A stretch of 64,000 bases of DNA from CAJUPY01 sp051871275 (GCA_051871275.1 JBJECR010000116.1:35333-99332), one strand, 5' to 3'; counted from the stretch's first letter, positions 44,783 through 54,498 are shown. The notes: generated from the letters alone by a model not told the origin. A program made the numbers and translations.

Positions 44783-46592
44783 AGAGTTCAGATAATGCTT
44801 TATACACAATTTCCGCCTTTGCTTTGCCTATTATTATGGCTAATTGCTCCACCGTTGCCTCACGGATTTTTTTGAGGCTGTGGAAATGGCGTAAAAGTTT
44901 GTCACGAGTGGCTTGCCCCACGCCTTCTATACTATCTAACAAGCTGATAGTCTGCGACTTACTGCGACGATTACGGTGGTGAGTGATACCAAAACGGTGT
45001 GCCTCGTCACGCAAATGCTGAACTATTCGCAGCGACTCGGAATTTTTGTTGATGTACAGCGGAAAACTATCACCGGGGAAGTAAATTTCCTCCAGCCTTT
45101 TGGCTATGCCCACCAGCGAAACCTTGCCGCGGATTCCCATCTCGTCAAAGGCTTCCACGGCTGCACTCAGCTGTCCCTTGCCACCATCTACAATCACCAG
45201 TTGCGGCAACTCCTCACCCTCCTCCATAAGGCGAGTGTAACGGCGTGTCAGCACCTCTTTCATAGATGCAAAATCGTCCGGACCCACTACGGTCTTGATA
45301 TTAAAATGGCGATACTCCTTTTTGGAAGGTTTGCCGTCACGAAAAACTACACACGAAGCCACCGGATTCGTACCCTGAATATTAGAGTTGTCAAAGCACT
45401 CTATATGCTGCGGAAGTACGTTCATACGGAAGTCCGTCATCATCTGTTTCAGTATCCTGTCCGTACGTTTTGAGGGGTCTCGCTTCTCCATAATTTTTAC
45501 CACCTCCACACGTTTTTGCCTTGCATTTTTCTCGGAGACTTCTAGCAGGTGAAACTTATCGCCACGTTGCGGAACAGTGAAAATTACACCCTCAAATTCC
45601 GTGTCCGGCACGGTACGCACCACCACCTCACGAAACTTGATGCCAAAGGTATTTGAGATTTCGCTCATAGCAAGTGAGAGCAACTCCTCTGCCGGTTCCG
45701 CAAGGCTGCGTTTATAGCAAAGAGTAACGCTTTTCACCACCGTTCCGGCAGTGACGTGAAGATAATTCACATAAAAATCACGGTCGTTGTCATCGTAGCC
45801 AAACACATCAATATCATCAATTGTTTGACTCACAATTACGCTTTTTGCCTGATACCGCTCCATGATTTTGTACTGCTCTTTCAGCACTTGAGCCTCCTCG
45901 AATTTGAGTTCTGATGCGAGCCTCATCATTTCATCTTTCAGGTAGTCCATCACCTGACGGGTTTCGCCACGCAAAATACGTTTCACGGTGTCGATGTATT
46001 CCAAGTATTTTTCCTGCGAAATCAGTCCTGTGCAGCACCCTTTGCAGCGACCGAGGTGATACTCCAGGCACAGTCGTCCCCTACCCTTGGCAACGTATTC
46101 CGGAGTAATTGCATGGCGGCAAGTACGGAGCGGAAAGATGTCACGCAGGAGGTTCACCACTATTCTTGCCATAGTGGAATCCGTGTATGGTCCGAAGTAT
46201 TTGCTGCCGTCCTTCACATTTTGGCGTGTTACAAAAACTTTCGGAAAATGCTCGTTTGTGACCACTATAAACGGGTATGATTTGTCGTCTTTGAGCAGCA
46301 CATTATAGTGGGGCTGATACTGCTTTATGAGCGAACTCTCCAGGTTCAGAGCGTCCTGCTCCGTGGGCACCACCACATAATTCATATCTGCAATAGCACG
46401 CACCAGGAGGTTTGTTCGCAGTATATCGTGTTCCCTATTAAAGTAAGACGACACTCTACGTTTAAGATTTTTAGCCTTACCCACATAAATCACCGTACCC
46501 TCGGCATTGTAGTAAATATACACGCCGGGGGTATCGGGTAATAAAGAAATCTTATCCCTTAAATCCTGTGATTTAGCGGACAGTTTATTCAA
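44781..46592 (-). CDS. uvrC: Excinuclease ABC subunit UvrC
   Basis: 603 aa, normal length. Makes both incisions in nucleotide excision repair. N-terminal GIY-YIG nuclease (GVYIYYNAEGTVIYVGKAKNLKRR, about 24-47), UVR domain (about 205-240), RNase H-like C-terminal nuclease (ECFDNSNIQGTNPVAS, VDGGKGQLSAA) and a helix-hairpin-helix end (GVGQATRDKLLRHF). The start is TTG at 46592, 2 bp after the apt stop; no in-frame ATG lies nearby. Confidence 0.95.
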   Translation of the reverse strand: MNKLSAKSQDLRDKISLLPDTPGVYIYYNAEGTVIYVGKAKNLKRRVSSYFNREHDILRTNLLVRAIADMNYVVVPTEQDALNLESSLIKQYQPHYNVLLKDDKSYPFIVVTNEHFPKVFVTRQNVKDGSKYFGPYTDSTMARIVVNLLRDIFPLRTCRHAITPEYVAKGRGRLCLEYHLGRCKGCCTGLISQEKYLEYIDTVKRILRGETRQVMDYLKDEMMRLASELKFEEAQVLKEQYKIMERYQAKSVIVSQTIDDIDVFGYDDNDRDFYVNYLHVTAGTVVKSVTLCYKRSLAEPAEELLSLAMSEISNTFGIKFREVVVRTVPDTEFEGVIFTVPQRGDKFHLLEVSEKNARQKRVEVVKIMEKRDPSKRTDRILKQMMTDFRMNVLPQHIECFDNSNIQGTNPVASCVVFRDGKPSKKEYRHFNIKTVVGPDDFASMKEVLTRRYTRLMEEGEELPQLVIVDGGKGQLSAAVEAFDEMGIRGKVSLVGIAKRLEEIYFPGDSFPLYINKNSESLRIVQHLRDEAHRFGITHHRNRRSKSQTISLLDSIEGVGQATRDKLLRHFHSLKKIREATVEQLAIIIGKAKAEIVYKALSEL

Positions 46593-46594
46593 GA

Positions 46595-47113
46595 TTAGTA
46601 AGTGATGAGTGAAGTCACTTCCACATCGTCAGGAAGCAAATCACGTCCTTTGAGAGCTGATAATTCAATAATAAAATTGATATAAATTTTCTTAGGGTTG
46701 AGGCTTTTTACGAGGTTGTAAGCAGCAAGCATAGTGCCACCTGTAGCAAGCACGTCATCGTGGAGAACCACAACATCGTTTTCTGTGATAGCATCACGGT
46801 GAATTTCGATAGTATCAGTGCCATACTCTTTTTCGTAAGAAGCGGAGATAGTGTCTGCAGGCAATTTACCCGGTTTACGAACAGGCACGAAACCTGCACC
46901 AAGTTCAAAAGCAAGGATAGAGCCGCCGATAAAGCCACGAGATTCAATACCCACAACTTTAGTTACGCCTTTGTCGCGATAGAGCTGGGAAAGATCCCAA
47001 CCGATAATGTGGAGGGCACGAGGGTCTTTGAAAACTGTAGTCAAATCCTTAAAAATAATTCCTTTCTGAGGAAAATCTGCTACGTCTCTGATTTTAGATT
47101 TAATGTATTCCAT
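46595..47113 (-). CDS. apt: Adenine phosphoribosyltransferase
   Basis: 172 aa. Salvages adenine to AMP using PRPP. The PRPP loop is VVLHDDVLATGGTMLAA (about 115-131); GIIFKDLTTVFKDP and GIESRGFIGG are family motifs. Upstream of uvrC in the same direction; the parS-like site lies before it. Confidence 0.95.
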   Translation of the reverse strand: MEYIKSKIRDVADFPQKGIIFKDLTTVFKDPRALHIIGWDLSQLYRDKGVTKVVGIESRGFIGGSILAFELGAGFVPVRKPGKLPADTISASYEKEYGTDTIEIHRDAITENDVVVLHDDVLATGGTMLAAYNLVKSLNPKKIYINFIIELSALKGRDLLPDDVEVTSLITY

Positions 47114-47159
47114 TTTTACTGTTTTTTATGTAATTATTTGATATTTCATTTGTTATAAT

Positions 47160-47175
47160 TGTTCCACGTGAAACA
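47160..47175. promoter_or_regulatory. parS-like centromere site (ParB binding)
   Basis: TGTTCCACGTGAAACA matches the chromosomal parS consensus TGTTNCACGTGAAACA at every defined position. It lies in the 64-bp gap between mnmG and apt. ParB-CTP clamps load at such sites and the ParA/ParB/SMC systems segregate the origin region. mnmG (gidA) is near the origin in many bacteria, which supports the call. parA and parB are not in the window. Confidence 0.82.
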
Positions 47176-47177
47176 AT

Positions 47178-49055
47178 TTATCTTCCAAGCAGCAGGAGCA
47201 AGATATTTATATCTGCAGGAGAAACGCCGGGGATTCTTGATGCTTGGGCAATTGTTACGGGTTGGAGTTTTTGCAATTTTTGTCGTGCTTCAGTGGAAAG
47301 TGCGGTGATTGTAGAATAGTCAAACTTGTCACTGATTTTTATTCCTTCCAGACGGCGAATTTTATCTGCCGTTTGTTGTTCTCTTTGAATATATCCGTCA
47401 TACTTCATGAGTATCTCCGCAGCCTCGATTATTTCATCTCGTCGAGCCTCCTCTATAGTTTCAAAGAGAGCCTTGAGTGGTTGCACGAGTTCGGCGAGAA
47501 TTACGAGATTAAGTTGCGGACGGAGTACAAGGTCTATTAGTTTCACACCCTGCTTGAGTGTCTGCAGTCCGAGTGCTTCAAGTTTCGGATTTATGATTGA
47601 AGCCTTCACGGAGAAATCGCGGCAGAAAGAAATAATTTCGTCACGTTGTTGTTTTTTGGAGAGCATTAGGTCATAGCGTTCTTGTGTTGCAAGACCGAGA
47701 TTATATGCTTTTTCCGTGAGTCTCATATCCGCATCGTCTTGGCGGAGGAGGATTCTATATTCCGCACGAGACGTAAACATACGGTATGGCTCATCAACGC
47801 CTTTCGTAACGAGGTCGTCAATCAGCACACCAATGTATGCTTCATCACGAGCAAGGGTGAAAGGTTCTCCACCTGTCACGGTTTGATGTGCATTTATTCC
47901 GGCTATCAAGCCCTGCCCTGCTGCTTCTTCATAGCCCGTGGTACCATTTACCTGACCGGCGAAGAAAAGACCGGAAACGAGTTTTGTCTCAAGTGTATGT
48001 TTGAGTTGGGTCGGGTCAAAAAAGTCATATTCGATAGCGTAACCGGGGCGATATATTTGTACGTTTTTGAGTGCGGGAATTGTCTGCAATGCACGCACCT
48101 GAATGTCAAGCGGCAGAGAAGAAGAAAAACCGTTAAGGTAATATTCCTGTGTATCCTCGCCTTCCGGTTCAAGGAAAAGCTGATGTTCCGTTTTGTCTGC
48201 AAACGTCACTATTTTTGTTTCAATACTCGGGCAGTAACGAGGACCTATACTCTGAATTTGACCATTGTAAAGAGGTGAATCGGGAAGCCCTGCACGGAGT
48301 ATTTCGTGAGTTTTCTCAGAGGTGTAAATAGTGTAACATTTTCTCTGCGTAAGTTGACGTTTTACGGTTGGCAGGTATGAAAACTTATGGAAATCCATAT
48401 CGCCCTCTTGCGGTGTAGCGAGAGAAAAATCCACAGTTCTGCCGTCAATACGAACAGGAGTTCCGGTTTTCATTCGGTCTGTAGCAAAGCCATAGTCACG
48501 GAGTTGCTCGGTGATGCCGTAAGAAGCCGGCTCGGAAATTCTGCCTCCTTTAACCTGCGTTCTACCTATGTGCATAAGTCCGTTGAGGAAAGTTCCGGCG
48601 GTTAGTACCACTGCTTTTGCCTTGAAAGTAACTCCAAGCAGAGTTTTAACTCCGGCAATCTTGCCATCTTCTATAACAAGCTGATTCACAGAATCTTGCC
48701 ACATAGAAAGATTAGGTGTGTTTTCAAGGATATTTCTCCATTTGGCACTAAACTTCATTCGGTCGCTCTGACTGCGAGGGCTCCACATAGCGGCACCCTT
48801 GGAGCGGTTAAGCATACGGAACTGGATTGCAGTGGTATCAGTCACAATACCCATTTGACCACCAAGAGCATCTATCTCCCTGACAATCTGACCTTTAGCA
48901 ATACCACCAACAGCAGGATTACAGCTCATCTGAGCAATCTTGTTCATATCCATTGTTATGAGCAATGTATCGCTACCAAGATTTGCCGCTGCAGCCGCTG
49001 CTTCACATCCCGCATGTCCGGCACCTACCACTATTATGTCGTATTCAAACCTCAT
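47178..49055 (-). CDS. mnmG: tRNA uridine-5-carboxymethylaminomethyl(34) synthesis enzyme MnmG
   Basis: 625 aa FAD protein that with MnmE modifies U34 of several tRNAs. N-terminal FAD motif VVGAGHAGCEAA (residues 9-20), NPAVGGIAKGQIVREIDALGG, GTFLNGLMHIG and the C-terminal MTO1-type domain (YDGYIQREQQTADKIRRLE). Overlaps the ybeY stop by 4 nt. Confidence 0.97.
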   Translation of the reverse strand: MRFEYDIIVVGAGHAGCEAAAAAANLGSDTLLITMDMNKIAQMSCNPAVGGIAKGQIVREIDALGGQMGIVTDTTAIQFRMLNRSKGAAMWSPRSQSDRMKFSAKWRNILENTPNLSMWQDSVNQLVIEDGKIAGVKTLLGVTFKAKAVVLTAGTFLNGLMHIGRTQVKGGRISEPASYGITEQLRDYGFATDRMKTGTPVRIDGRTVDFSLATPQEGDMDFHKFSYLPTVKRQLTQRKCYTIYTSEKTHEILRAGLPDSPLYNGQIQSIGPRYCPSIETKIVTFADKTEHQLFLEPEGEDTQEYYLNGFSSSLPLDIQVRALQTIPALKNVQIYRPGYAIEYDFFDPTQLKHTLETKLVSGLFFAGQVNGTTGYEEAAGQGLIAGINAHQTVTGGEPFTLARDEAYIGVLIDDLVTKGVDEPYRMFTSRAEYRILLRQDDADMRLTEKAYNLGLATQERYDLMLSKKQQRDEIISFCRDFSVKASIINPKLEALGLQTLKQGVKLIDLVLRPQLNLVILAELVQPLKALFETIEEARRDEIIEAAEILMKYDGYIQREQQTADKIRRLEGIKISDKFDYSTITALSTEARQKLQKLQPVTIAQASRIPGVSPADINILLLLLGR

Positions 49056-49492
49056 TTTTCGCTTTTCAGTTGTGAATAAATCTGCAGTGATTTATTCTCA
49101 TTTTGTTCCATAATTTCTCTTTCACCGGGACCTTTGTCGTTTATTCCGCAAAGGTGAAGCACACCGTGAATAATCACGCGGAGAAGCTCGTCGCCATAGC
49201 TTGCCCCTACTTCCTTTGCGTTTGAAGCTACAGTGTCCAGAGATAAATAAATGTCTCCTCTCAGCATTTTGCCGCGAGTATAGTCAAAGGTGATGATGTC
49301 CGTGTAATAGTCGTGCTGCAAGTATTGGCGGTTGACTTCAAGAATTTTTTTATCATTGCAAAAAATATAGGTCAACTCGTGAGCTTGCTTGCCGTACTCG
49401 ACTGCCACAAGACCAATCCACCGTTCCAATAATCCGAAATCCAGTTCAGGCATCGGAACGCCATCGTTCAACCATTGAAAAACCGTCTTCAT
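49052..49492 (-). CDS. ybeY: Endoribonuclease YbeY (rRNA maturation)
   Basis: 146 aa from the ATG at 49492; a longer reading up to 49642 would include the promoter and is rejected. The zinc motif is HGVLHLCGINDKGPGE, close to the family's HGxLHLxGxDH; the Bacteroidota form often lacks the third His. YTRGKMLRGDIYLSLD precedes it. Acts in 16S rRNA 3'-end maturation and ribosome quality control. Coupled to mnmG by a 4-nt overlap. Confidence 0.9.
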   Translation of the reverse strand: MKTVFQWLNDGVPMPELDFGLLERWIGLVAVEYGKQAHELTYIFCNDKKILEVNRQYLQHDYYTDIITFDYTRGKMLRGDIYLSLDTVASNAKEVGASYGDELLRVIIHGVLHLCGINDKGPGEREIMEQNENKSLQIYSQLKSEK

Positions 49493-49516
49493 TCGGTAAT
49501 GATGAGTTTTAACTCG

Positions 49517-49524
49517 CAAAAATA
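49517..49524 (-). promoter_or_regulatory. -7 element of ybeY-mnmG
   Basis: Minus strand TATTTTTG, preceded by ATTG at a 20-bp spacer, 24 bp before the ATG at 49492; it decides the ybeY start. Confidence 0.6.
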
Positions 49525-49774
49525 CTAATTTTTGTCGGTTATCACAATAGCAAAAGTGATTTTGCCGGATTTTTTTGTTTTGACGCTTGATTTTTAATAG
49601 TTTTGCAAAAAGAAAATTTTTCTGACCAATTTTTCCAAACAATAAAAAATTGTATTTATCAGTTGATTTTCAACATTTTAAGCACATACAAACCCCTCTG
49701 AGAATGAAATATTTCTTTGCTCACGGGTAGTTTCACGGAATTCTTGAACAAAAAATTGTAAAAGTTTTTAACAA

Positions 49775-50482
49775 ATGGAACAATACGCAGAGATTTGGCA
49801 AAACGAACTGAGAAAAATTGCAAACGAGGAAAAAGCAGTCATTCTTCGCCGATTTTTCAAAACCGGAAAAGGTGAGTACGGCGAAGGTGATGTCTTTATC
49901 GGAATCACCGTTCCTCAAAATCGTGAAATTGCAAAAACAAAATTCTCCCTACCCTATTCCGCTTTTGACACAATGCTCAAAAGTAACATTCACGAGTTTC
50001 GTCTTTCCGCACTTCTCGCTCTTGTGATAAAATTCAAAAAGGAGAAAGACAAACGAAAGGAAATTGTGGATTTCTACCTGAAGAATACTCAGGCTTGCAA
50101 CAATTGGGACCTCGTGGACCTCTCCGCTCCTTATATCCTCGGCGAATATCTACTGACCAACCCTAACCCTGCCCTACTCGACTCACTCAGCCGAAGCAGC
50201 AATATGTGGGAACAGAGAATAGCCATTGTATGCACGCTTACTCTGATTCGCCACGGAATGTTTGAAGACACATTGCGACTGGCGGAACGATACTTGCCCC
50301 ACTCTCACCAGCTCATTCACAAAGCCACCGGCTGGATGCTTCGTGAAATAGGCAAGAAAAACATTGACGTTTTACGCTCGTTTTTGGACAAATTCACACC
50401 GCAATTGCCACGCACCTCACTCCGGTACGCCATTGAAAAAATGGATGCTGAAGAAAGAACACATTATATGAAAATGAAATAA
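49775..50482 (+). CDS. AlkD-like DNA alkylation repair protein
   Basis: 235 aa, all alpha-helical HEAT-like protein of the DNA_alkylation family. Typical strings: FFKTGKGEYGEGDVFIGITVP near the N-terminus, NNWDLVDLSAPYILGEYL, and HKATGWMLREIGKK. AlkD members excise bulky or cationic alkylated bases; catalytic activity of this one is inferred. Single gene between ybeY and a glycosyltransferase. Confidence 0.9.
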   Translation: MEQYAEIWQNELRKIANEEKAVILRRFFKTGKGEYGEGDVFIGITVPQNREIAKTKFSLPYSAFDTMLKSNIHEFRLSALLALVIKFKKEKDKRKEIVDFYLKNTQACNNWDLVDLSAPYILGEYLLTNPNPALLDSLSRSSNMWEQRIAIVCTLTLIRHGMFEDTLRLAERYLPHSHQLIHKATGWMLREIGKKNIDVLRSFLDKFTPQLPRTSLRYAIEKMDAEERTHYMKMK

Positions 50483-50497
50483 AACGGAAAATATACG

Positions 50498-50526
50498 TCT
50501 TGTATTGAAAAAAATAGATATATTTG
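50498..50526 (+). promoter_or_regulatory. Promoter of the family 2 glycosyltransferase gene
   Basis: CTTG (50498-50501), a 17-bp spacer and TATATTTG (50519-50526), 35 bp before the ATG at 50561. Confidence 0.55.
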
Positions 50527-50560
50527 CAAAAACATTTACAAAAAAGGAATATAAAGCATA

Positions 50561-51334
50561 ATGACGCCAATCTCTGCGGTAATAATTTCGCGAAACGAGG
50601 AGCATCGCATCAAGCAATGCTTGGATTCTCTTGAAGGCATAGCCGACGAGATTATCGTTGTAGATTCTTTTTCCACGGATAAAACACCGCAAATCTGCGA
50701 AGAAGCCGGTTGCAAAGTGGTGCAAAGAAAATTTCCGGGCTACGGTGCCCAAAGGCAGTATGCCACATCGCTTGCAAAACACCGCTATGTCCTTTCCATT
50801 GATGCCGACGAGGTGCTCTCACCTGCTCTGCGTGCATCACTCATAAACCTTAAAAATGAGGGACTTACGCACCGCGTATATAAGCTCACACGCATGAATT
50901 TTTACTGCGAAGAGCCGATACGCCACTGCGGTTGGTACCCGGATTTTCAGATAAGGCTTTTTGACAAAAGATATGCCACATGGGACTTGAGCGACGTATT
51001 TGAAAAGGTTATTTTCCCGGGTACGCTTCGTCCGGAACCCATTGACGGTGACATTCTCCACTACCGTTGTCGCACTGCGGATGAATACCACCGAACAGTG
51101 GTCAGTCACGCTATGATAGGAGGCAAAGTCCTTGCAGCAAAACGTAAATCCGTTGGTCCGCTCTTGCCTTGGCTCAAAGGCTTGAAGTCTTTCTTTGAAT
51201 GTTATATTCTCCGTGCAGGTTTCCTTGACGGCAGCCAAGGCTACGCAATCAGTCGCGAAGAATACCTCTCCACTTACGAGGCTTACAAATTAGCTCGTAA
51301 ACTGCTCGCAAAGAAAGAAGAAAATGAAGAGTAA
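50561..51334 (+). CDS. Family 2 glycosyltransferase, WaaE/KdtX-like
   Basis: 257 aa GT-A fold enzyme. SAVIISRNEEHRIKQCLDSL at the N-terminus, EIIVVDSFSTDKT, and the metal-binding DADEVLSP (about 88-95). The pattern, including PDFQIRLFDKR and the short C-terminal region, fits the group that adds sugars to lipopolysaccharide core. Acceptor and donor are not shown. Own promoter and shared bidirectional terminator. Confidence 0.87.
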   Translation: MTPISAVIISRNEEHRIKQCLDSLEGIADEIIVVDSFSTDKTPQICEEAGCKVVQRKFPGYGAQRQYATSLAKHRYVLSIDADEVLSPALRASLINLKNEGLTHRVYKLTRMNFYCEEPIRHCGWYPDFQIRLFDKRYATWDLSDVFEKVIFPGTLRPEPIDGDILHYRCRTADEYHRTVVSHAMIGGKVLAAKRKSVGPLLPWLKGLKSFFECYILRAGFLDGSQGYAISREEYLSTYEAYKLARKLLAKKEENEE

Positions 51335-51402
51335 AACATAGTGCTTACCCAAGATAAAAAGCTACAAAAAACGGGGAAAAGCTCTCTGACAAACGAAATA
51401 AT

Positions 51403-51431
51403 AAAAAAGCAGCCTTGTGAGCTGCTTTTTT
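51403..51431. terminator. Bidirectional rho-independent terminator
   Basis: AAAAAAGCAGC (51403-51413) pairs with GCTGCTTTTTT (51421-51431). A/T runs on both sides serve the plus-strand glycosyltransferase and the minus-strand esterase. Confidence 0.9.
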
Positions 51432-51456
51432 TCATATACTGCGTTACAAATATTTA

Positions 51457-52392
51457 CTACATATTGGACTTCAAATAATCCATAATCGTGAAGTCTGTTT
51501 TATAGTTTTTTACGCCCGGCTTGCGGCTGGAAAGAATGGTAATTTCCCCTACTCCGGCATTTGATGCATCAGAAATGAACTGCAGGATTTCCGTGCGATA
51601 ACTGTTCATCGGATTTATGCAAACTTCATGACTTGCACCCATAACGGTGTGGAAAACGTGAGGAATTTCCATTTCATTCAGTTGGCGACTGATTGTTTTT
51701 GAGCCATAAAGCCCCATAGTGCCTATCACAGCTTTTTCGTATGGCACAACATTGTCCGCATCGCCGTGGAAAAGCATCAGCGGAGCGGTTTTTGTGGTCC
51801 AAACAGGCTCTCCTTCAGCACAAACGGCACCTGCAAAAGATATCACTCCGGCATAGTTAAACCACTCGGGGAAAATGCCGCCGAGACTGCCGCTTATCAG
51901 TACATTTTCCGCTTGCAATGCCGTGATTGCTCCTGCACTAGAACCACACGCAAAAATCTTCGTAGGGTCGATCCCCCACTCTTCGCTCATACTTATCACA
52001 TAACCCGTTGCACTGAGAAAATCCATCACCGCAACCGTAATAGCCTGCTGAAGTGCAGCCTTGAAACCGTCAATACTCGCCATTTGACTTGCAGGTGCAT
52101 CTGCAAGTGCCGTGCGGTAGTCGATAGACACCACATTCACGCCTTTTTCAGCCAAAAAATTGAAGAAGGGAACGTAGTCCTTATTGTCTCGTTCACCTGC
52201 CTTAAAACTGCCGCCAAAAGCGAAAATAAGGGTACTTGAAATTTGCTTTTCTGCGGAATAATATCTATCATATTTCAGTGTGTCTGCTTCCACTATGTTA
52301 TAGACACCCGTTTCCTTGACAACCTCACTTTTCGCAAACGGTGCGGCAAAAATCAAGGCTGCCAAAAAGACTGAAAAAATGCGAAATTTCAT
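51457..52392 (-). CDS. Secreted alpha/beta hydrolase (esterase/lipase-like)
   Basis: 311 aa. Signal peptide MKFRIFSVFLAALIFAAPFA. The nucleophile elbow is FACGSSAGAITAL (about 160-172), the acid lies in LFHGDADNVVPYEKA and the His in GASHEVCINP. Oxyanion-hole-like FAFGGSFKAG precedes. Substrate unknown; the fold suggests an acyl or aryl esterase in the periplasm. Followed by a bidirectional terminator. Confidence 0.87.
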   Translation of the reverse strand: MKFRIFSVFLAALIFAAPFAKSEVVKETGVYNIVEADTLKYDRYYSAEKQISSTLIFAFGGSFKAGERDNKDYVPFFNFLAEKGVNVVSIDYRTALADAPASQMASIDGFKAALQQAITVAVMDFLSATGYVISMSEEWGIDPTKIFACGSSAGAITALQAENVLISGSLGGIFPEWFNYAGVISFAGAVCAEGEPVWTTKTAPLMLFHGDADNVVPYEKAVIGTMGLYGSKTISRQLNEMEIPHVFHTVMGASHEVCINPMNSYRTEILQFISDASNAGVGEITILSSRKPGVKNYKTDFTIMDYLKSNM

Positions 52393-52413
52393 CTTTTATG
52401 TATGTTTTAGAAT

Positions 52414-53004
52414 TTATTTGTATAGATTATTTTCTAAAATAAAACCTCTCACGCTGTCCGGCACGAAAAAGGCAGGGTCACCTCCGTTTTTAATGAGATT
52501 GCGGACAAATGTGGAAGAAATTTCAAAGGTGGGAGCATCGGAAAAATGCACATTCCGTTGATTTTCGCTCTTGTCTATGGCATAACCCGGTCGAGGATAA
52601 ACAACAACACCAAAATCGCGAATTATCTCATCATAACATTTCCACTTCGTGAAAATATTCCAATTGTCTGCCCCTATAATAAGGCAAAAATCCGTGTCCG
52701 GGTATCTTTTTGCCAGTTCGCGAAGAGTGCTGATAGTATATGAGGGCTTGGGCATGAACAGCTCCGCATCACATGCTTCCACAAAATCCACACCTCTACA
52801 TGCAAGCCTCAGCATTTCAAGTCTCACGCTGTCGCTGAGGAGTTCTTCCGGATTCTGTTTCAGGGGATTAAGCGGTGAGAGCACAAGCCAAACAGCATCA
52901 AATCCGCACTCTTGTCGGATATAGTTGCAGAGCATCAAGTGTCCGATATGAACAGGATTGAAAGACCCGCCCATAACCGCTATTTTTCTCCTTTTTTCAG
53001 ACAT
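52414..53004 (-). CDS. nadD: Nicotinate-nucleotide adenylyltransferase
   Basis: 196 aa. Makes deaminoNAD from NaMN and ATP. GGSFNPVHIGHLML (about 12-25) holds the (H/T)xGH motif; IGADNWNIFTKW and EISSTFVRNLI (the ISSTxIR-type motif) are present. Overlaps gmk by 8 bp; part of yicC-gmk-nadD. Confidence 0.95.
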   Translation of the reverse strand: MSEKRRKIAVMGGSFNPVHIGHLMLCNYIRQECGFDAVWLVLSPLNPLKQNPEELLSDSVRLEMLRLACRGVDFVEACDAELFMPKPSYTISTLRELAKRYPDTDFCLIIGADNWNIFTKWKCYDEIIRDFGVVVYPRPGYAIDKSENQRNVHFSDAPTFEISSTFVRNLIKNGGDPAFFVPDSVRGFILENNLYK

Positions 53005-53572
53005 CTGTTTTTAGAAAACCTATTATTATTTCTTCCGTTTTAAGGATTGCAGCGTCCAAATCGTCGTTGACAACCGTCACATCATAGTCTTTTGCAAAAG
53101 AAATCTCGTACTCAGCCTTTTCAACACGCTGGTTTATCATTTCCATAGAGTCCGTGCCACGGTTTATAAGTCTCTCCTTCAGTGCTGCAACAGACGGCGG
53201 CATAATAAAAATAGTCTTTGCATCTTCGCCGAACAGACGTTTTACGTTTATTCCGCCTTTGACATCTATATCAAGGACAACGTTTTTGCCCTCCTCTATT
53301 TTTCGTGAAACTTCACTCTTCAGCGTGCCATAAAAGCGACCGGGATAAACCTCCTCAAACTCTATAAATTCACCTGCAGCAACCTTTTCCAGAAAATCAT
53401 CCGTAGTGAGGAAATAATAGTTCACACCGTCTTCCTCTCCCTGGCGTGGATTGCGGTTTGTGGCGGAAACGGAAAATTCCAGTTGCACATTTCCGCGTTC
53501 CATAATAGCATTTATAATAGTGGATTTTCCGCAACCTGAGGGCGCTGAAATTATGATTATTTTTCCTTTCAT
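52997..53572 (-). CDS. gmk: Guanylate kinase
   Basis: 191 aa from the ATG at 53572; an upstream TTG at 53602 is less likely. Phosphorylates GMP to GDP. P-loop SAPSGCGKST (about 8-17), TNRNPRQGEEDGVNYYF, and EFEEVYPGRFYGT are characteristic. Between yicC and nadD. Confidence 0.95.
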   Translation of the reverse strand: MKGKIIIISAPSGCGKSTIINAIMERGNVQLEFSVSATNRNPRQGEEDGVNYYFLTTDDFLEKVAAGEFIEFEEVYPGRFYGTLKSEVSRKIEEGKNVVLDIDVKGGINVKRLFGEDAKTIFIMPPSVAALKERLINRGTDSMEMINQRVEKAEYEISFAKDYDVTVVNDDLDAAILKTEEIIIGFLKTDV

Positions 53573-53622
53573 GGCATGTATGGTTTTAGTATTTTGTGGC
53601 AATATATTTGAATTTGAGGATA

Positions 53623-54498
53623 TTACATCACGTTAAGCACTTGTTCCTTAATCTGCTCGAGTTCATCCTTCATTTTGACAACTATTATCTGCATTTCCGC
53701 ATGATTGCTTTTGCTGCCGAGAGTATTTATTTCCCTACCCATTTCCTGAGAGATAAAACCGAGTTTTTTGCCTTGTCCTCTGCCGCTTTCCATTGTTTCA
53801 AAGAAATATTCAATATGCTGGGCAAGACGCTGTTTTTCCTCGTTGATGTCAAGTTTTTCAATATAGAAAATCATTTCCTGCTCCAAGCGAGCCTTGTCGT
53901 ACTCTGCATTAGGGATTTGGGAAAGGTTATCCTCAATTCTGGCACGAATTTTTTGCACTCGTTCGTTTTCATATTGAGGTATTTCGTCAAGCAAATCTTT
54001 AATTTTGTGCAATCGCACGGCAAAGAAATCTTCCAGTTTTCGTCCTTCTTTGCGGCGGAACTGCATAAGCTGTGCCACAGCATCGTGAACGGCTGTCATA
54101 AGTGCCGTAATTTCCTCATCGGAAGGAGTGGCGATATTGTCCGTTTTCAGGGCATCAGGCATACGGAGCAGTGTTGCGTACCAGTCAACGGGAAGGGGTA
54201 TCAGCAGGCGTTGTGACATTTCCTCAATCTGGCGTTTATATGCCGCAAGAAGGTCTATATTCAGTGCCACAGGACTGTCATTTCCTATAGATTCCGCATA
54301 AACGGACAAATCAACTTTTCCACGCTCCAGCTGCGAAGCAATGTGTGCTCTCATGTCCAATTCTTTGTCACGATAAGCAACAGGAACTCGAGCGGATAAG
54401 TCAAGCTGTTTTGAGTTTAGCGACTTGATTTCTACAGTAAATTTTTTGTTTGCCGTTTCGGTAACTGCCTTTCCGAAACCCGTCATTGATAGTAGCAT
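53623..54498 (-). CDS. yicC: YicC-family endoribonuclease
   Basis: 291 aa from the ATG at 54498 (MLLSMTGFGKA, the family N-terminus); a GTG three codons upstream is possible. YicC_N at 1-155 and the C-terminal DUF1732 region ending in GREINTLGSKSNHAEMQIIVVKMKDELEQIKEQ. YicC proteins cleave RNA in the cases tested. First gene of yicC-gmk-nadD. Confidence 0.93.
   Translation of the reverse strand: MLLSMTGFGKAVTETANKKFTVEIKSLNSKQLDLSARVPVAYRDKELDMRAHIASQLERGKVDLSVYAESIGNDSPVALNIDLLAAYKRQIEEMSQRLLIPLPVDWYATLLRMPDALKTDNIATPSDEEITALMTAVHDAVAQLMQFRRKEGRKLEDFFAVRLHKIKDLLDEIPQYENERVQKIRARIEDNLSQIPNAEYDKARLEQEMIFYIEKLDINEEKQRLAQHIEYFFETMESGRGQGKKLGFISQEMGREINTLGSKSNHAEMQIIVVKMKDELEQIKEQVLNVM

Noticed and set aside
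49493..49642. 50-residue N-terminal extension of ybeY
   Set aside because: The extension covers a promoter box and has no family similarity; YbeY proteins start at MKTVFQW-like positions.
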